DNA of 64,000 nucleotides from the NCBI GenBank assembly GCA_023313575.1, contig JAJTTP010000014.1, forward strand, positions 868,001-932,000. The letters are read 5' to 3'. Origin of the DNA: Eutypella sp. D-1. Taxonomy: Eukaryota > Ascomycota > Sordariomycetes > Xylariales > Diatrypaceae. Each line of letters begins with the position of its first letter. Position 1 is the stretch's first letter. Below, one piece after another: positions 1 to 8,791 of this stretch. The notes beneath the pieces were generated by a model. It saw only the letters and a list, made by a program, of their open reading frames with translations, had not been told where the DNA came from and did no database searches. Made by a program: the position numbers and the translations under genes.

Positions 1-1
1 C

Positions 2-835
2 GTCAGCTTTGACTACGACTCCAACGATGACGGCAGCGACAGCAACAGCACTTGTACCGGGCGCCAGGACAGGGAGAACCCGGTAGTGGCCGCTGACCTC
101 GAGATCCTGCGCATCGTTCTCGAGTACTCGGGCGGCGCGGAGCTCGAGACGCTCAACGGCGCGGGCGACACATCGCTACACTGTGCCGTGGCCCGTGAGC
201 TACCCGGCCACGTGCGCGTCATCCTGCAACGCGACCCCGCGCTCCTGCTGCGCGAAAACGCCGTCGGCCGGACGCCTGCGGAGGTCGCGCACGATCTGCT
301 GGCCGCGAAGCAGTTCCGGGACCAGCAGGGCCCCATCCTCGCGCCCGTCCGCGCCTCCTGCACCACGCAACGCAAGCGCATCGCCGACCTACCGAGCAAG
401 AATCCGAACACCTTTGTGCACTGGAGCCGGAAGAGCCACGGCGGTATCTACGCCCGGAGGCCCAAGACACAGCGCGAGCTCGTCTGGGACGTCGTGGAGG
501 AGTTCCTGGTCGCGGCCCGGTCAGCGGGCACGAAACGGCGCCTCGTCAGCCTCAACGAGGCCAACGACGTCGCTCGCCGCATTGGCGAGAGCTACACTGG
601 CCAGCGCTACTTCCGGAAGAACGCGCGCGATACCGCCGGCAACTATAACCCGTACGCTACTGGGAACGGGACTAACAGCGACGATGATGCGGACGCGAAC
701 GAGAACGGCGAGAAGAAGGAGAAGGAGACCGATTTTGTCACGCCGGTCTACAACGCCAAGAAAGGCGTCGCATGGGCTGACGACGATCGGGTTCGGTGCT
801 CCCGCTGCGGTGGGGTTCATGAGCCTGAAGAGTAG
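2..835 (+). CDS. Ankyrin-repeat protein, 3' part (5' end outside window)
   Basis: The reading frame is open from the first bases of the window to the TAG at 833-835, so about 277 C-terminal residues are visible and the start lies upstream. Around 100-330 the protein has ankyrin-type helical repeats, with the signature turn GDTSLHCAV followed about 34 residues later by VGRTPAEVAHDLL. After this comes a charged linker, a W-rich stretch (HWSRKSHGGIYARRP), an Asp/Asn/Glu-rich segment and a C-terminal RCSRCGG pair of cysteines. No intron is needed in the visible part. Ankyrin repeats only indicate protein-protein binding; no enzymatic domain can be seen. I cannot name the family. The low-complexity acidic tail is ordinary for fungal ankyrin proteins. 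Confidence 0.75.
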   Translation, partial: VSFDYDSNDDGSDSNSTCTGRQDRENPVVAADLEILRIVLEYSGGAELETLNGAGDTSLHCAVARELPGHVRVILQRDPALLLRENAVGRTPAEVAHDLLAAKQFRDQQGPILAPVRASCTTQRKRIADLPSKNPNTFVHWSRKSHGGIYARRPKTQRELVWDVVEEFLVAARSAGTKRRLVSLNEANDVARRIGESYTGQRYFRKNARDTAGNYNPYATGNGTNSDDDADANENGEKKEKETDFVTPVYNAKKGVAWADDDRVRCSRCGGVHEPEE

Positions 836-1480
836 ATATTCAGTACAACCAGTCAGTCAGTTAAATGTGTGTGTGTTTCTTTCTTCTTTTTGGGGTGGAA
901 GGGGAGGGGGTGCAGGGGTTAAGTGCCCAGGGGTCACGGCCCACCCAGGGGTAAGGGCAATACCTAGATGATTTACGCCATCATGCTGCTATTTCCTTAA
1001 CCATATATCTGCTTTAGTTGGTATGTCTAGGGCTCGCCCTGTGGAATTATGAATGGTTTCTAGCCCAATTCGTGAGACTGTGCTCCCTCTTCTCTCTCGA
1101 TGTTGATACGTATGTATTGCCGAAGTTCACATCAGTTAAACAAACGCAATGTTGGGAACTCAACTATTCGATGGGCATAGATGGCTCGGTCATACTAATG
1201 AGTTAAGAGTCCGAGAACGCATTTCATTTCTTTATGTCATAATTTAATCCTCAAATTTGCCAAGGTATAGTACTTATGGTACGTAGCTTGTTCTGTATGA
1301 CATAGGGAATCTCCGGCGTATGCACCGCACCGGCCCGGCCCTTCTACATTTGCCTACTGTTACTTGGTTTCTCATACACATTCGTCCTGATCAGGACACA
1401 GTAACTTCGACACCGTAGAACTTACGGGACCGGCCCACAAGTATTGTCGGCATTCTTGGTGGTATTAGCCAGTGGTTGCG
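836..1480. other. Intergenic, no gene seen
   Basis: This is the spacer between two convergent genes. It holds a G-rich run near 890-920 and otherwise unstructured sequence. A 62-codon frame at 1018-1206 has no homology that I recognise and no splice partner. Confidence 0.6.
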
Positions 1481-2187
1481 TTAGGTATCGGCATCCGGTC
1501 CGGCCGAGGATTTATTGCCAGCATGATTGTAGCAGCCCAAATACCCATCGTGGTTCCAGATGATCTGATCTATGGATTGGGTCAGCTTTTCTTTATGAAC
1601 CGAAATCTGATAGGTATTTAAATGAAGTCTGCACTTACTGAGATCACAGCTTGCAGGGCTAATGGTACCGTCGGTATTAAAGCACTGGCAGCCGAGCATG
1701 AACTCCGACTTCGTCGCGTTGAAAATACATCCCGAGCAGGTCTCGACATAGTTTCCGCTGTGTCGGGATGACATGATCAGCACCTTCATCACATCCCCTT
1801 GATATCCCCAGCTAGTCGAGCTGGGTTACGTGGATGGAAGCACTCACTCGGGATACGGTGCTAAGAGGGCCCCGTTGTTGATGATACAGTAGCGTGTGTC
1901 GACCCTATTTCGATTCCTTGTGTGAGTAACACCGTCGAGGATAGCCTAAACGGATACTCCGGCGCCGCTGGTCCGAGGAAGAAGAGAAGAGATAGTGATG
2001 TTCCTTACCAGGACCAATCATAACTGAACTCTGCCCAGTTGTCGTTATGGCAGTACATGCCTAGTAGACTACCAGCCATCTGGGCCGTCTGCCACGTGCA
2101 ATTGGTCAGGAAGCCCTGCGCGGACGCGTGCTGCGCGAGGCTGAGAACGGCCAGGGCCGCAGTTGCTACATTCCCGAATCGAGTCAT
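1481..2187 (-). CDS. Secreted cyanovirin-N homology (CVNH) domain protein, 3 exons
   Basis: Exons on the minus strand are 2009-2187, 1848-1904 and 1481-1811, giving about 188 residues. The N terminus is a signal peptide (M-TRFGNVATAALAVLSLA, with likely cleavage after QHASA). The mature part reads as a CVNH fold: FLTNCTW opens the domain, exon 2 encodes the DTRYCIINNGAL strand-turn, and exon 3 carries ETCSGCIF, ML-C-C, the DLSKC element and the closing IDQIIWNHDGYLGCY. CVNH proteins are mannose-binding lectins in several fungi; sugar binding here is inference. Intron 1 (1905-2008) has a GTAAGG donor and an ATAG acceptor. Intron 2 is only 36 nt with a perfect GTGAGT donor; an alternative in-frame GTATCC donor at 1855-1856 would make it 45 nt and remove three residues. 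The cysteine-rich secreted form also fits an effector-like role, but nothing here proves it. Confidence 0.78.
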
Positions 2188-3894
2188 GGCCTCTCTGGGA
2201 ACTGCCCTCTTGTTGATGAATCTCGAAGTGATCCGCGTGGATTGTGGCCTGTTAATGTCGTTCGTAGCAGTCTGATGACGAGTCCTCGCGTGATATGGGG
2301 ATAGATAGTGAAACAGGAACGGGGAAGTGGTGGGGTGAAGGGGACAGCAAATATACTACTACCCAATGGAGAATAGACAGAGGAAGATGGAAGATGAACT
2401 TATACGAGGGAGCCCTGCCGTTCTGTAGATCTTATGAAGTAATATGTGCTAAGTGATGATGCTAATGTCCTTGCCTAGATAGTAGGAGGGGATGATGACC
2501 TCAAGAAGAGGCCGAGGATGGGGGGAAATCGGGAAGATGTTGTGTAAGTGAGAGAATTAGCCGAATGTCAGTCTTAGAATAGAACAAGACGCTCGCATAG
2601 TTACCAACTTGGGACTAGGAATAATCGTGGAGGAAATAGCCCGGAAGGTGTACCCCTCCCTTCCAGCTTACTGCTGTAAAGCATTGCTCCTGCCATCTGA
2701 GATCTGGCATCTGCCATGCATATAGTCAGTCATCTTCAGGTCACGGGTGGTTACTGACTGGATCATGTTTCAAGTCACCATCCCGGTTTTTTTTTATTAA
2801 TGAAGCAAGCTCACCCCACGTCTTTCTATCGCTAGGTATTTGCCCCGTGCCTTACATCATCTTCCGAAGCCCCGTCCGGAAACCCACGCGCCTGACTTTA
2901 CCTACCTAGGTACTTTTACTAGAAGAACGGCAAACCAAGCTTGAGCTTCCCCCCTCTGCCCCTTTCTCTCCTCCCCCACCCTCTCCTCATCCTCCCCGGG
3001 GCCTGGGCTACCTCCCTTCCTTCAAGCCACCGCATGTTCTGTCTAATCACGAAACATCCGGCGCCGGTGTCTTTTTTCCGGTAACCGAAGCTACATATGA
3101 ATTGGCGTTTGGTAAAAAGCAACGAGCTGAGCAACGAGCTGAGCGTCACATAAAGGTCTCGTACCTGCAGACAGCACATCTGTTACCCGGATTATCACCA
3201 CACGGATGGATTAATCCTGGTCGTGCAGAGCTCACTTCTAAAGCGAGACATCAGGTCATGGGTGAGACCTGAGTGTCTACCATATTTCATTCTGAATTAT
3301 CTCCCTTCTAGGGGCTTTGCCCCTCGCTTCTTCTCGCTTCTCCCATCCTCCTATTCCCCTTTTCGTCACTCGTCGTCCCTGTCTATTGGACGAACAGGTC
3401 TTTCATTTCCACCAAGTTGACAGGCTCCGCGCAGTACGGCGGTCTCTGTGCTACCGTAGCACGGGAATAGCACATATCCTGGGTGACAGTGTGTTTTGCT
3501 ATGTAACACAGCGTTCGGCTCCGTTATCAGCCGTGGCAAACATCGGGAAAATATCCCCAGCAAACCTTTCGTACTATGCCACGTGACGATGCCCCAGGGA
3601 CTTGGATCGTCCCATAACCTTAGAGTCAGATCAGACAACTATATGCTAGAAATGCCGCTTCACACATCATTTATGGACTCCAAACTTATCGAACGCACTA
3701 CTTTAAGCGACAAAACGAGCCATTGATATCTACACAGAGTATCACTTTGGATACTGCTATCCAGTACGAAGTGGTAGCTAAGTTGGCACTTCAGACTCAA
3801 ACATGAATTTCGTGATAACATTGCAAACTTGCTTGAATATAGCAAGTCTTTGTATACCTCGTGTGTGTATGGCTTACAGCTCCACAACCATCCT
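2188..3894. other. Intergenic, no gene seen
   Basis: This region holds the promoter of the CVNH gene and the 3' flank of the 2EXR gene. Pyrimidine-rich stretches (2940-3000 and 3300-3420) and a T-run at 2787-2797 are present. Several short frames overlap on both strands, none with recognisable domains or splice continuity. A CCTAGGTA motif lies at about 2904-2912. Confidence 0.55.
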
Positions 3895-4887
3895 CTAAAG
3901 TTCACCAACCAAATCTGCTAGATCCTCCAAGCCCAAACTGAACTTCTGCTCCCTCGAGGGCCGTATACCAACGAAAGGATCTTCGATCTCTCTCACCCAA
4001 TGAGGCCCATTTGGGCCTTCTACGCGCCGTATGAGGCGCTGGAAGGTGAGTGAGCTCTTCCCACGGGCCTCAAGCACAGTGGAAGCAAAGCCACGAGAAC
4101 TCGGACTCTGGGGTACAGGCCGATCGATCCACAACACGCCATGTTCCATGATACCTCTCAGGTTGCGAGCTTGCCAGCCTTTGTTAGCACACTTCAATAC
4201 CTTCTCAGCTACACGTATGTGGCCCTCCACCTTGCCATAGCAATCGTCCGGCTCATCAATGCTGAGGGTGGGCAACTGGATATGACAATAGGCCAATCTG
4301 CGAATTTCGTTACGCAATGGTCTCTTTAATTCCGGTGTGCAAATTCGCTGTCTATACGGAATCTTCCAGAACTGGGCTCGGAGGAAAGGCTGAATGCTTT
4401 GCACGAAGACATCCCGTATGAGGCTGACGTAGACCGAGCCGCGGTCAATGTAATCATAATCGAATTCTCTCATCATGTCGTGCATAACGGCGTAGTGGAA
4501 TCTGAAAGGTAGACCGGGGTGAGTACCCGGGTTTGCAATTTCTGAAGGCATCTCTAGGATATCCAGCTTTAGCTCATAGAAATCCTTCGCCTCTTGACGG
4601 CTCTCGCGATTGACTGTCAGGAAGGGGCTGACCAGGTGAAATGGGGACACGAGACGGAACGAAGACTCCTCGAGAAAGACCAGTCGGTTACGCGCCTCTT
4701 CCATCAATGCGAATCTCCAGATTTTGGAGCGCAACTCAGGCGGAAGAGAAGAGAACTTGAAGACTTTCGGAGACTGTGGCTGCGATAGGTCTGGGGTGGG
4801 TAGAGACTTGGCGCTCGAGATCAAATCCTGTGGTGGTGGTTGATGTGAGGACCGCAGTCTAATCGAGAGGCCATAGCCTGTCTCCAT
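3895..4887 (-). CDS. 2EXR domain-containing protein
   Basis: A single exon of 330 residues starts at the ATG at 4885-4887. The domain begins at about residue 42 with KFSSLPPELRSKIWRFAL, the typical 2EXR opening (F-x-x-LP-x-E-L-R-x-x-I-W). It continues through the (VSPF)-(L)TVNRESRQEA-(K)DFY element, which is the second hallmark, at about residues 90-110. The remainder is a family-variable C-terminal half. The 2EXR family is greatly expanded in Pezizomycotina; members resemble truncated F-box proteins but have no assigned biochemical role. The gene is intact and intronless, as many paralogues are. Its neighbours give no hint of function. Confidence 0.85.
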   Translation of the reverse strand: METGYGLSIRLRSSHQPPPQDLISSAKSLPTPDLSQPQSPKVFKFSSLPPELRSKIWRFALMEEARNRLVFLEESSFRLVSPFHLVSPFLTVNRESRQEAKDFYELKLDILEMPSEIANPGTHPGLPFRFHYAVMHDMMREFDYDYIDRGSVYVSLIRDVFVQSIQPFLRAQFWKIPYRQRICTPELKRPLRNEIRRLAYCHIQLPTLSIDEPDDCYGKVEGHIRVAEKVLKCANKGWQARNLRGIMEHGVLWIDRPVPQSPSSRGFASTVLEARGKSSLTFQRLIRRVEGPNGPHWVREIEDPFVGIRPSREQKFSLGLEDLADLVGEL

Positions 4888-6375
4888 GATTTCGACTGTG
4901 CCTTGGATGCAACGATTGATATATTGGTCTAGAGTTGACGAAGAAGTACCAAAGGGTTATTTGACTAGAAATCAACAAAGTGTTAATCAATGGTACTCTT
5001 TCAGTAAGGGAAACCGCTCATATAATAAACGTACTGGCTTAGGGGTGTGCCAAGGTGACAGCCAAAATCTAGTGCCAGAAACTCCTTGACTGTAAACAGT
5101 GCTTACACGAGCAAGCGAGGAGTGGATGTGTTGATTTTTTGCAAGTCGGGGTATGGGCCAATCAATGTATCTAGTGTCAAGGAGGAATATATATAGGCGT
5201 GGTTCTTGGTAGGTTCATGAGAAGAATAGCAGCTGGTGTAATTAATGGTGAAAGAGACTGGTAGAGTGAATTGTATGTAGACAGGATTCAGGAAGGTGCG
5301 AAACAGCACCGTTGCAGTTGCAAAAGTTGCAGCTCTTATATAATAAAAGAAGTCGATTGAGCCAGTGTAGGCAGACGCCTTTAGCTTGCATGCATTTCCG
5401 ACACTGCTAACGTCAATTGAGCAAGTAATAAGGCAATTAATCAGGCAACAATGCGGTTTACTGCCTTTTGATTTTGGTTGCTACAGTTGCCTTGTTGTAT
5501 CCATTTCGGGCCGTCTCGTTAGAAGCTATCTTTTATTTTTGGGGTTTCCTACTTACCCCTTACTAGCTGGTTCCAGCCTAGTTGTATGTTGTTGTTTTTT
5601 ACTGCGTTTATTATGAGTATTAACACTCCTATTGCCGCCGCGGTTACCACTAATTAAGTAGTGATGCTTTCTCTGATTCTGCTGGAAAATTTATCGTAGG
5701 TCCCTTATACTGAGTGGTTTTATTTATGTAATTCTCTATGTGGCATGGCACCAGCTGCAATAATAACTACAGTGGTGGTGGTAGCAGTAATAACAATAGG
5801 ATTGGTAGTGGTATTGGGAGCTTTAGTACTTAGTAGCTATACAGGTATGTACAATCTATCTGCCTGCTCTTGTGAAAAAGTAAAGCATAGCCTAGGCAGG
5901 ATGGCTCATCTCTTAGATATGCATAAACCTCTTTTCTTTCCTTTTCTGGTTCACCTTACCTATCTCTTGATATGGGCAGGAAATCCTTGCATTTGAGGGT
6001 CTACTTTAGAAAACGGGGCAGTGGCATATCTATGCCAATAATGTGATACTTCGACGGCGGGTAAGCTGGGAAATGGGCAGCAGGTTATGGCTGAGAGCTG
6101 GAATCTATTATATTCGTATTAAGATAAACCTCTTGAAGAGCCTGGCCAACATCATCAAGCTACGGCTTGAAGCTTCATTGCTAGAGACATGTTAGAAAAG
6201 CTGTCATATAAATAAGCCTTTTGTATCCCCCTGTTAGTTAGTTATTAAAAGGCTGCATAAAGACGTGGATAATGACAGTACGGCCGAATCAAACTTCGGG
6301 ACATGGAAGAAAAGAGGAAATGCAGTGGTGAAGTGGAAAAAAGAAAGATGGAAGTGAAAAAAAGAAAAAAAGAAT
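4888..6375. other. AT-rich gene-poor stretch with decayed coding-like sequence (about 5.4-6.3 kb)
   Basis: The first 500 bases are the 5' flank of the 2EXR gene. From about 5390 to 6300 the base composition becomes distinctly AT-rich. In the plus strand between about 5975 and 6300 one frame reads as protein-like (EILAFEGLL, WHIYANNVIL, LWLRAGIYYIRIKINLL, IKRLHKDVDND) but is broken by several TAG/TAA codons. A Ser/Gly/Asn repeat-like stretch lies at about 5770-5830. This looks like an old coding or transposon fragment eroded by C-to-T change, possibly repeat-induced point mutation. I could not identify the source family. Confidence 0.35.
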
Positions 6376-6488
6376 TGCCCAGGCTTGGAATTGAACCAAG
6401 ACCACTCGAATTCCTCGGACTTATTACCTCCCCTTTCGGGATGGCTGCCCAGCATGACTCAGTATGCAAACCGCTACACCACCCAGGC
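6376..6488 (-). tRNA. tRNA-like Pol III gene with long insert; isotype not determined
   Basis: On the minus strand the 113-nt element begins GCCTGGG at 6488. It contains a good A box (TGGTGTAGCGG) and a B box (GGTTCAATTCC). Its T arm is perfect (CTTGG, 7-nt loop, CCAAG), and CCTGGGC plus discriminator A closes a 7-bp acceptor stem that uses two G-U pairs. Two T-runs follow directly (about 6360-6374), a Pol III terminator. The D arm (GTGT/GCAT) forms with wobbles. It is about 40 nt longer than a normal tRNA, so an intron after position 37 or a very long variable arm is needed. The insert holds a CCC-GAAA-GGG tetraloop hairpin. I could not pair a clean anticodon stem or place U33, so it may be a divergent tRNA, a pseudogene or a tRNA-derived SINE. 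Confidence 0.5.
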
Positions 6489-8217
6489 TTTTTGATTGTT
6501 GGGAAATCGGCGTCTTAATGGCACCTATACGGGCAGACAGACGGGGGGGTAGGTGTGATATCCCCGCTGGTTACTACAGTACCTAGGATGATGGGGAGGG
6601 GAAGGTGTGCAAGTATACATCAAAGAGCTGCGTAGTCAGCTCTGGAATAATCGGCAGCGGATGCACGAAAGGCTTCGATTTGTCTCGAAGACTAGGGGGA
6701 CCCGTGAGACTCGAAGCTACTGCCAGCTTTTCCAACACTCATGAAGGATTCTGTAGAGGCGGTCCTGGAGGTCCACGAGTGGTCGATTACGGCTTCCGTG
6801 TGGCAGTGGCAATCCGTCCACTTCATCCACGGACTCCCAGTCAGGCGGCCCAGGCCAGACACTCGGAGGAGACAACGTCGGTATTTCCTTGAATATACTT
6901 GTGAAGCTCACATAACGTCGCGCCATGCCTATCATCAGAATCATAGAGGCCTGTCCCCGAAGTGTAATGATTGAGCGTCCATCCATTTCAGAAGGCCTAT
7001 TGCTGGCAAATCAACAATCAGTCACTCTCTCCTTGCTACATCATTTAATCGTCTACTACAGTCACTTGCTACAATGATTTGGTATCTTTTTCTTTCCACC
7101 ACCCAATAATCAGCGCTGCGCCTCATAGACGAGGGAGTTGAATTGAATCCAGGGCTGCTTATTGTCTAGATACAGTGGAGATTTTTCCCATGAATAGGGG
7201 TTGACTTACGTAAGTGGCGTGCGAGTGGGTCTAACTGTTGGCGGCTTCTATCTATGCGAACTAGGCACTGTGACAACAAGATGGAATTATATCTTAGGAT
7301 CGGTCTTTGAAAATACTCTCAGTTCGAAAAGACGGCGAGAGAGGTTGGGTGAACGGGATTGCTGACAGCTTAGGCTAACTCGTGCTAGCTATAGCTACCC
7401 ACGCTACACCAATACGTATTATGTAGCTTTCTCATGCATTCGCCCCTCCTCCCACGCCTTTTCTCAAGAGGTGTCTATTTAGACCGCCGGGAGGAAGGTG
7501 GTGTTCGATCTGGTCTAAGAAAGTCCGGGTATTGATGTCAAGGTTGGGTTTCTACACTGCGCGGTGGATGGACTTCTGTCTGCGAGCTGTGTTTAAGCTA
7601 CCTAAGTATGGTGGAAGGGAAGGGAGGCGGGGTGGTGAGGGTATGAACCCTAGAGCTGCGCGGAGTATCCTTCTCAAGTCTGCGAGAGGATGAGAATTCC
7701 TGACTGCATAAATAACGCGGACGCAATAACTTGGGATAGAAAGAGGGAAGTTAAAACGAGCTAGGACTTTTGCGTAACGAGATCCTAGGTAGGCGCATGC
7801 ATATTGGGATGAATGGTTGATGATGGTGAAAGCTCCGATGCTTCCCAGTTGAAGCCATGTATGAAGCTGCGATCCGAGATCACTTGAACGGAAGACATAA
7901 CAAATACCGCATTACGGGCGACTTAAGCTATAAAAAGTGGTAGATGAGCCGAATCTCAAGGTAGAAAGAAGCCGAGTGATTACTATTTGGATCGGTCACT
8001 CAAACGAGTAAACAGTGTCGATGTCAAGTGGTTTTCTGATTACTCGAAATTCGCGATTTTGAGCTGTCGTCGTAAGAAACGGTCACTGGGACAAAATGGC
8101 ACAGAGTTTTCACAAAAAATGGCACTTATACGATGCAAAACGGTCCCTAGACGATTTATTCATGTGCCTAGCGATCCCTGTCCCTAGAAAAACTCATTTT
8201 CAAGACCCCGGCCCCCC
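6489..8217. other. Intergenic, no supported gene
   Basis: The stretch has mixed composition. A minus-strand frame at 6717-6986 includes protein-like WPGPPDWESVDEVDG and PLVDLQDRLYRILHECWKSW, but it has no partner exons or known domain, so it may be a gene fragment. The remaining sequence to 8217 shows no codon structure, and I see no tandem repeats there. Confidence 0.45.
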
Positions 8218-8218
8218 A

Positions 8219-8312
8219 GTATCCAGTTGAGGAGGCATCCTAGTACACGACCTGGAAGCACCCCCTAGTATCTAGTTGAGGAGGCATCCTAGTCCACGAC
8301 CTGGAAGCAGTA
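8219..8312. repeat. Two-copy tandem repeat, about 44 bp with period 49, spanning a gene's stop codon
   Basis: The block at about 8219-8263 and the block at about 8268-8312 are nearly identical, offset by 49 bases (shared core: gttgaggaggcatcctagt, then cacgacctggaagca). The second block contains the last codons and the TAG (8289-8291) of the NTF2-like gene. The first block is a copy lying just beyond it in the 3' flank. Differences are limited to a few substitutions, so the duplication is fairly recent or conserved. Confidence 0.85.
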
Positions 8313-8791
8313 GTAGTCGTGCTGCATGGTGATTTTATCCTCCTTGTTGAACCGGAAGAGAGTGATGCAGGAGACCTCCTCGGAGGTGCCCTCGTGGTGG
8401 AGTAGGGTATCCTCCTCCGCGGTGAAGAGGAATTTGCCCTCCAGGGTGCAGAAGTCGCGCGTGCCGCAGATCGAGGTGAACCGCCACTCTCCCACAGTAT
8501 AACCCCCGAACGTGCCGCGGAGGAAGCCCACGGCCTGCTCCCTCTTGAGGCGGAGCTTTCCGGCTGCTGTGAAGGAGATACAGGTTAGCTAGGTGGACCA
8601 TACACGTGAGAGAATGGGAAGGAGGCGTGGGATGTTGTAGACTTACCGTAGTTGGAGTATTCGAGGTCCTTCTCACTGTAGCAGTCAAGGAAGCCCTGGA
8701 GGTCGTTCTTAGCTCGAGCCCTCAGTAGAGGCTGGAGAAGCTTCAGAGGCTCCTGGTCGACTCTAAGGTGGCTAGAGACGAAGACGGACAT
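8289..8791 (-). CDS. NTF2/SnoaL-like fold protein, 2 exons
   Basis: Exons are 8647-8791 and 8289-8566 (intron with GTAAGT donor, GCTAAC branch point and TTCACAG acceptor), giving 140 residues. The protein reads MSVFVSSHLRVDQEPLKLL, then a helical DLQGFLDCYSEKDLEYSNY, and after the splice GTFGGYTVGEWRFTSICGT, a run of beta strands ending in YYCFQVVD. The size and the order helix - 'DcYsedaeY' - several long strands fit the NTF2-like superfamily, in which such proteins are small hydrolases, isomerases or ligand binders. I cannot assign an activity. The ATG at 8791 is followed at once by a good frame. The 3' end is tandemly duplicated downstream. Confidence 0.7.

Noticed and set aside
5745..5996. 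Small hydrophobic frame resembling a membrane peptide
   Set aside because: It arises from GTN-rich low-complexity sequence in an AT-rich decayed stretch; there are no conserved features or supporting splice sites.
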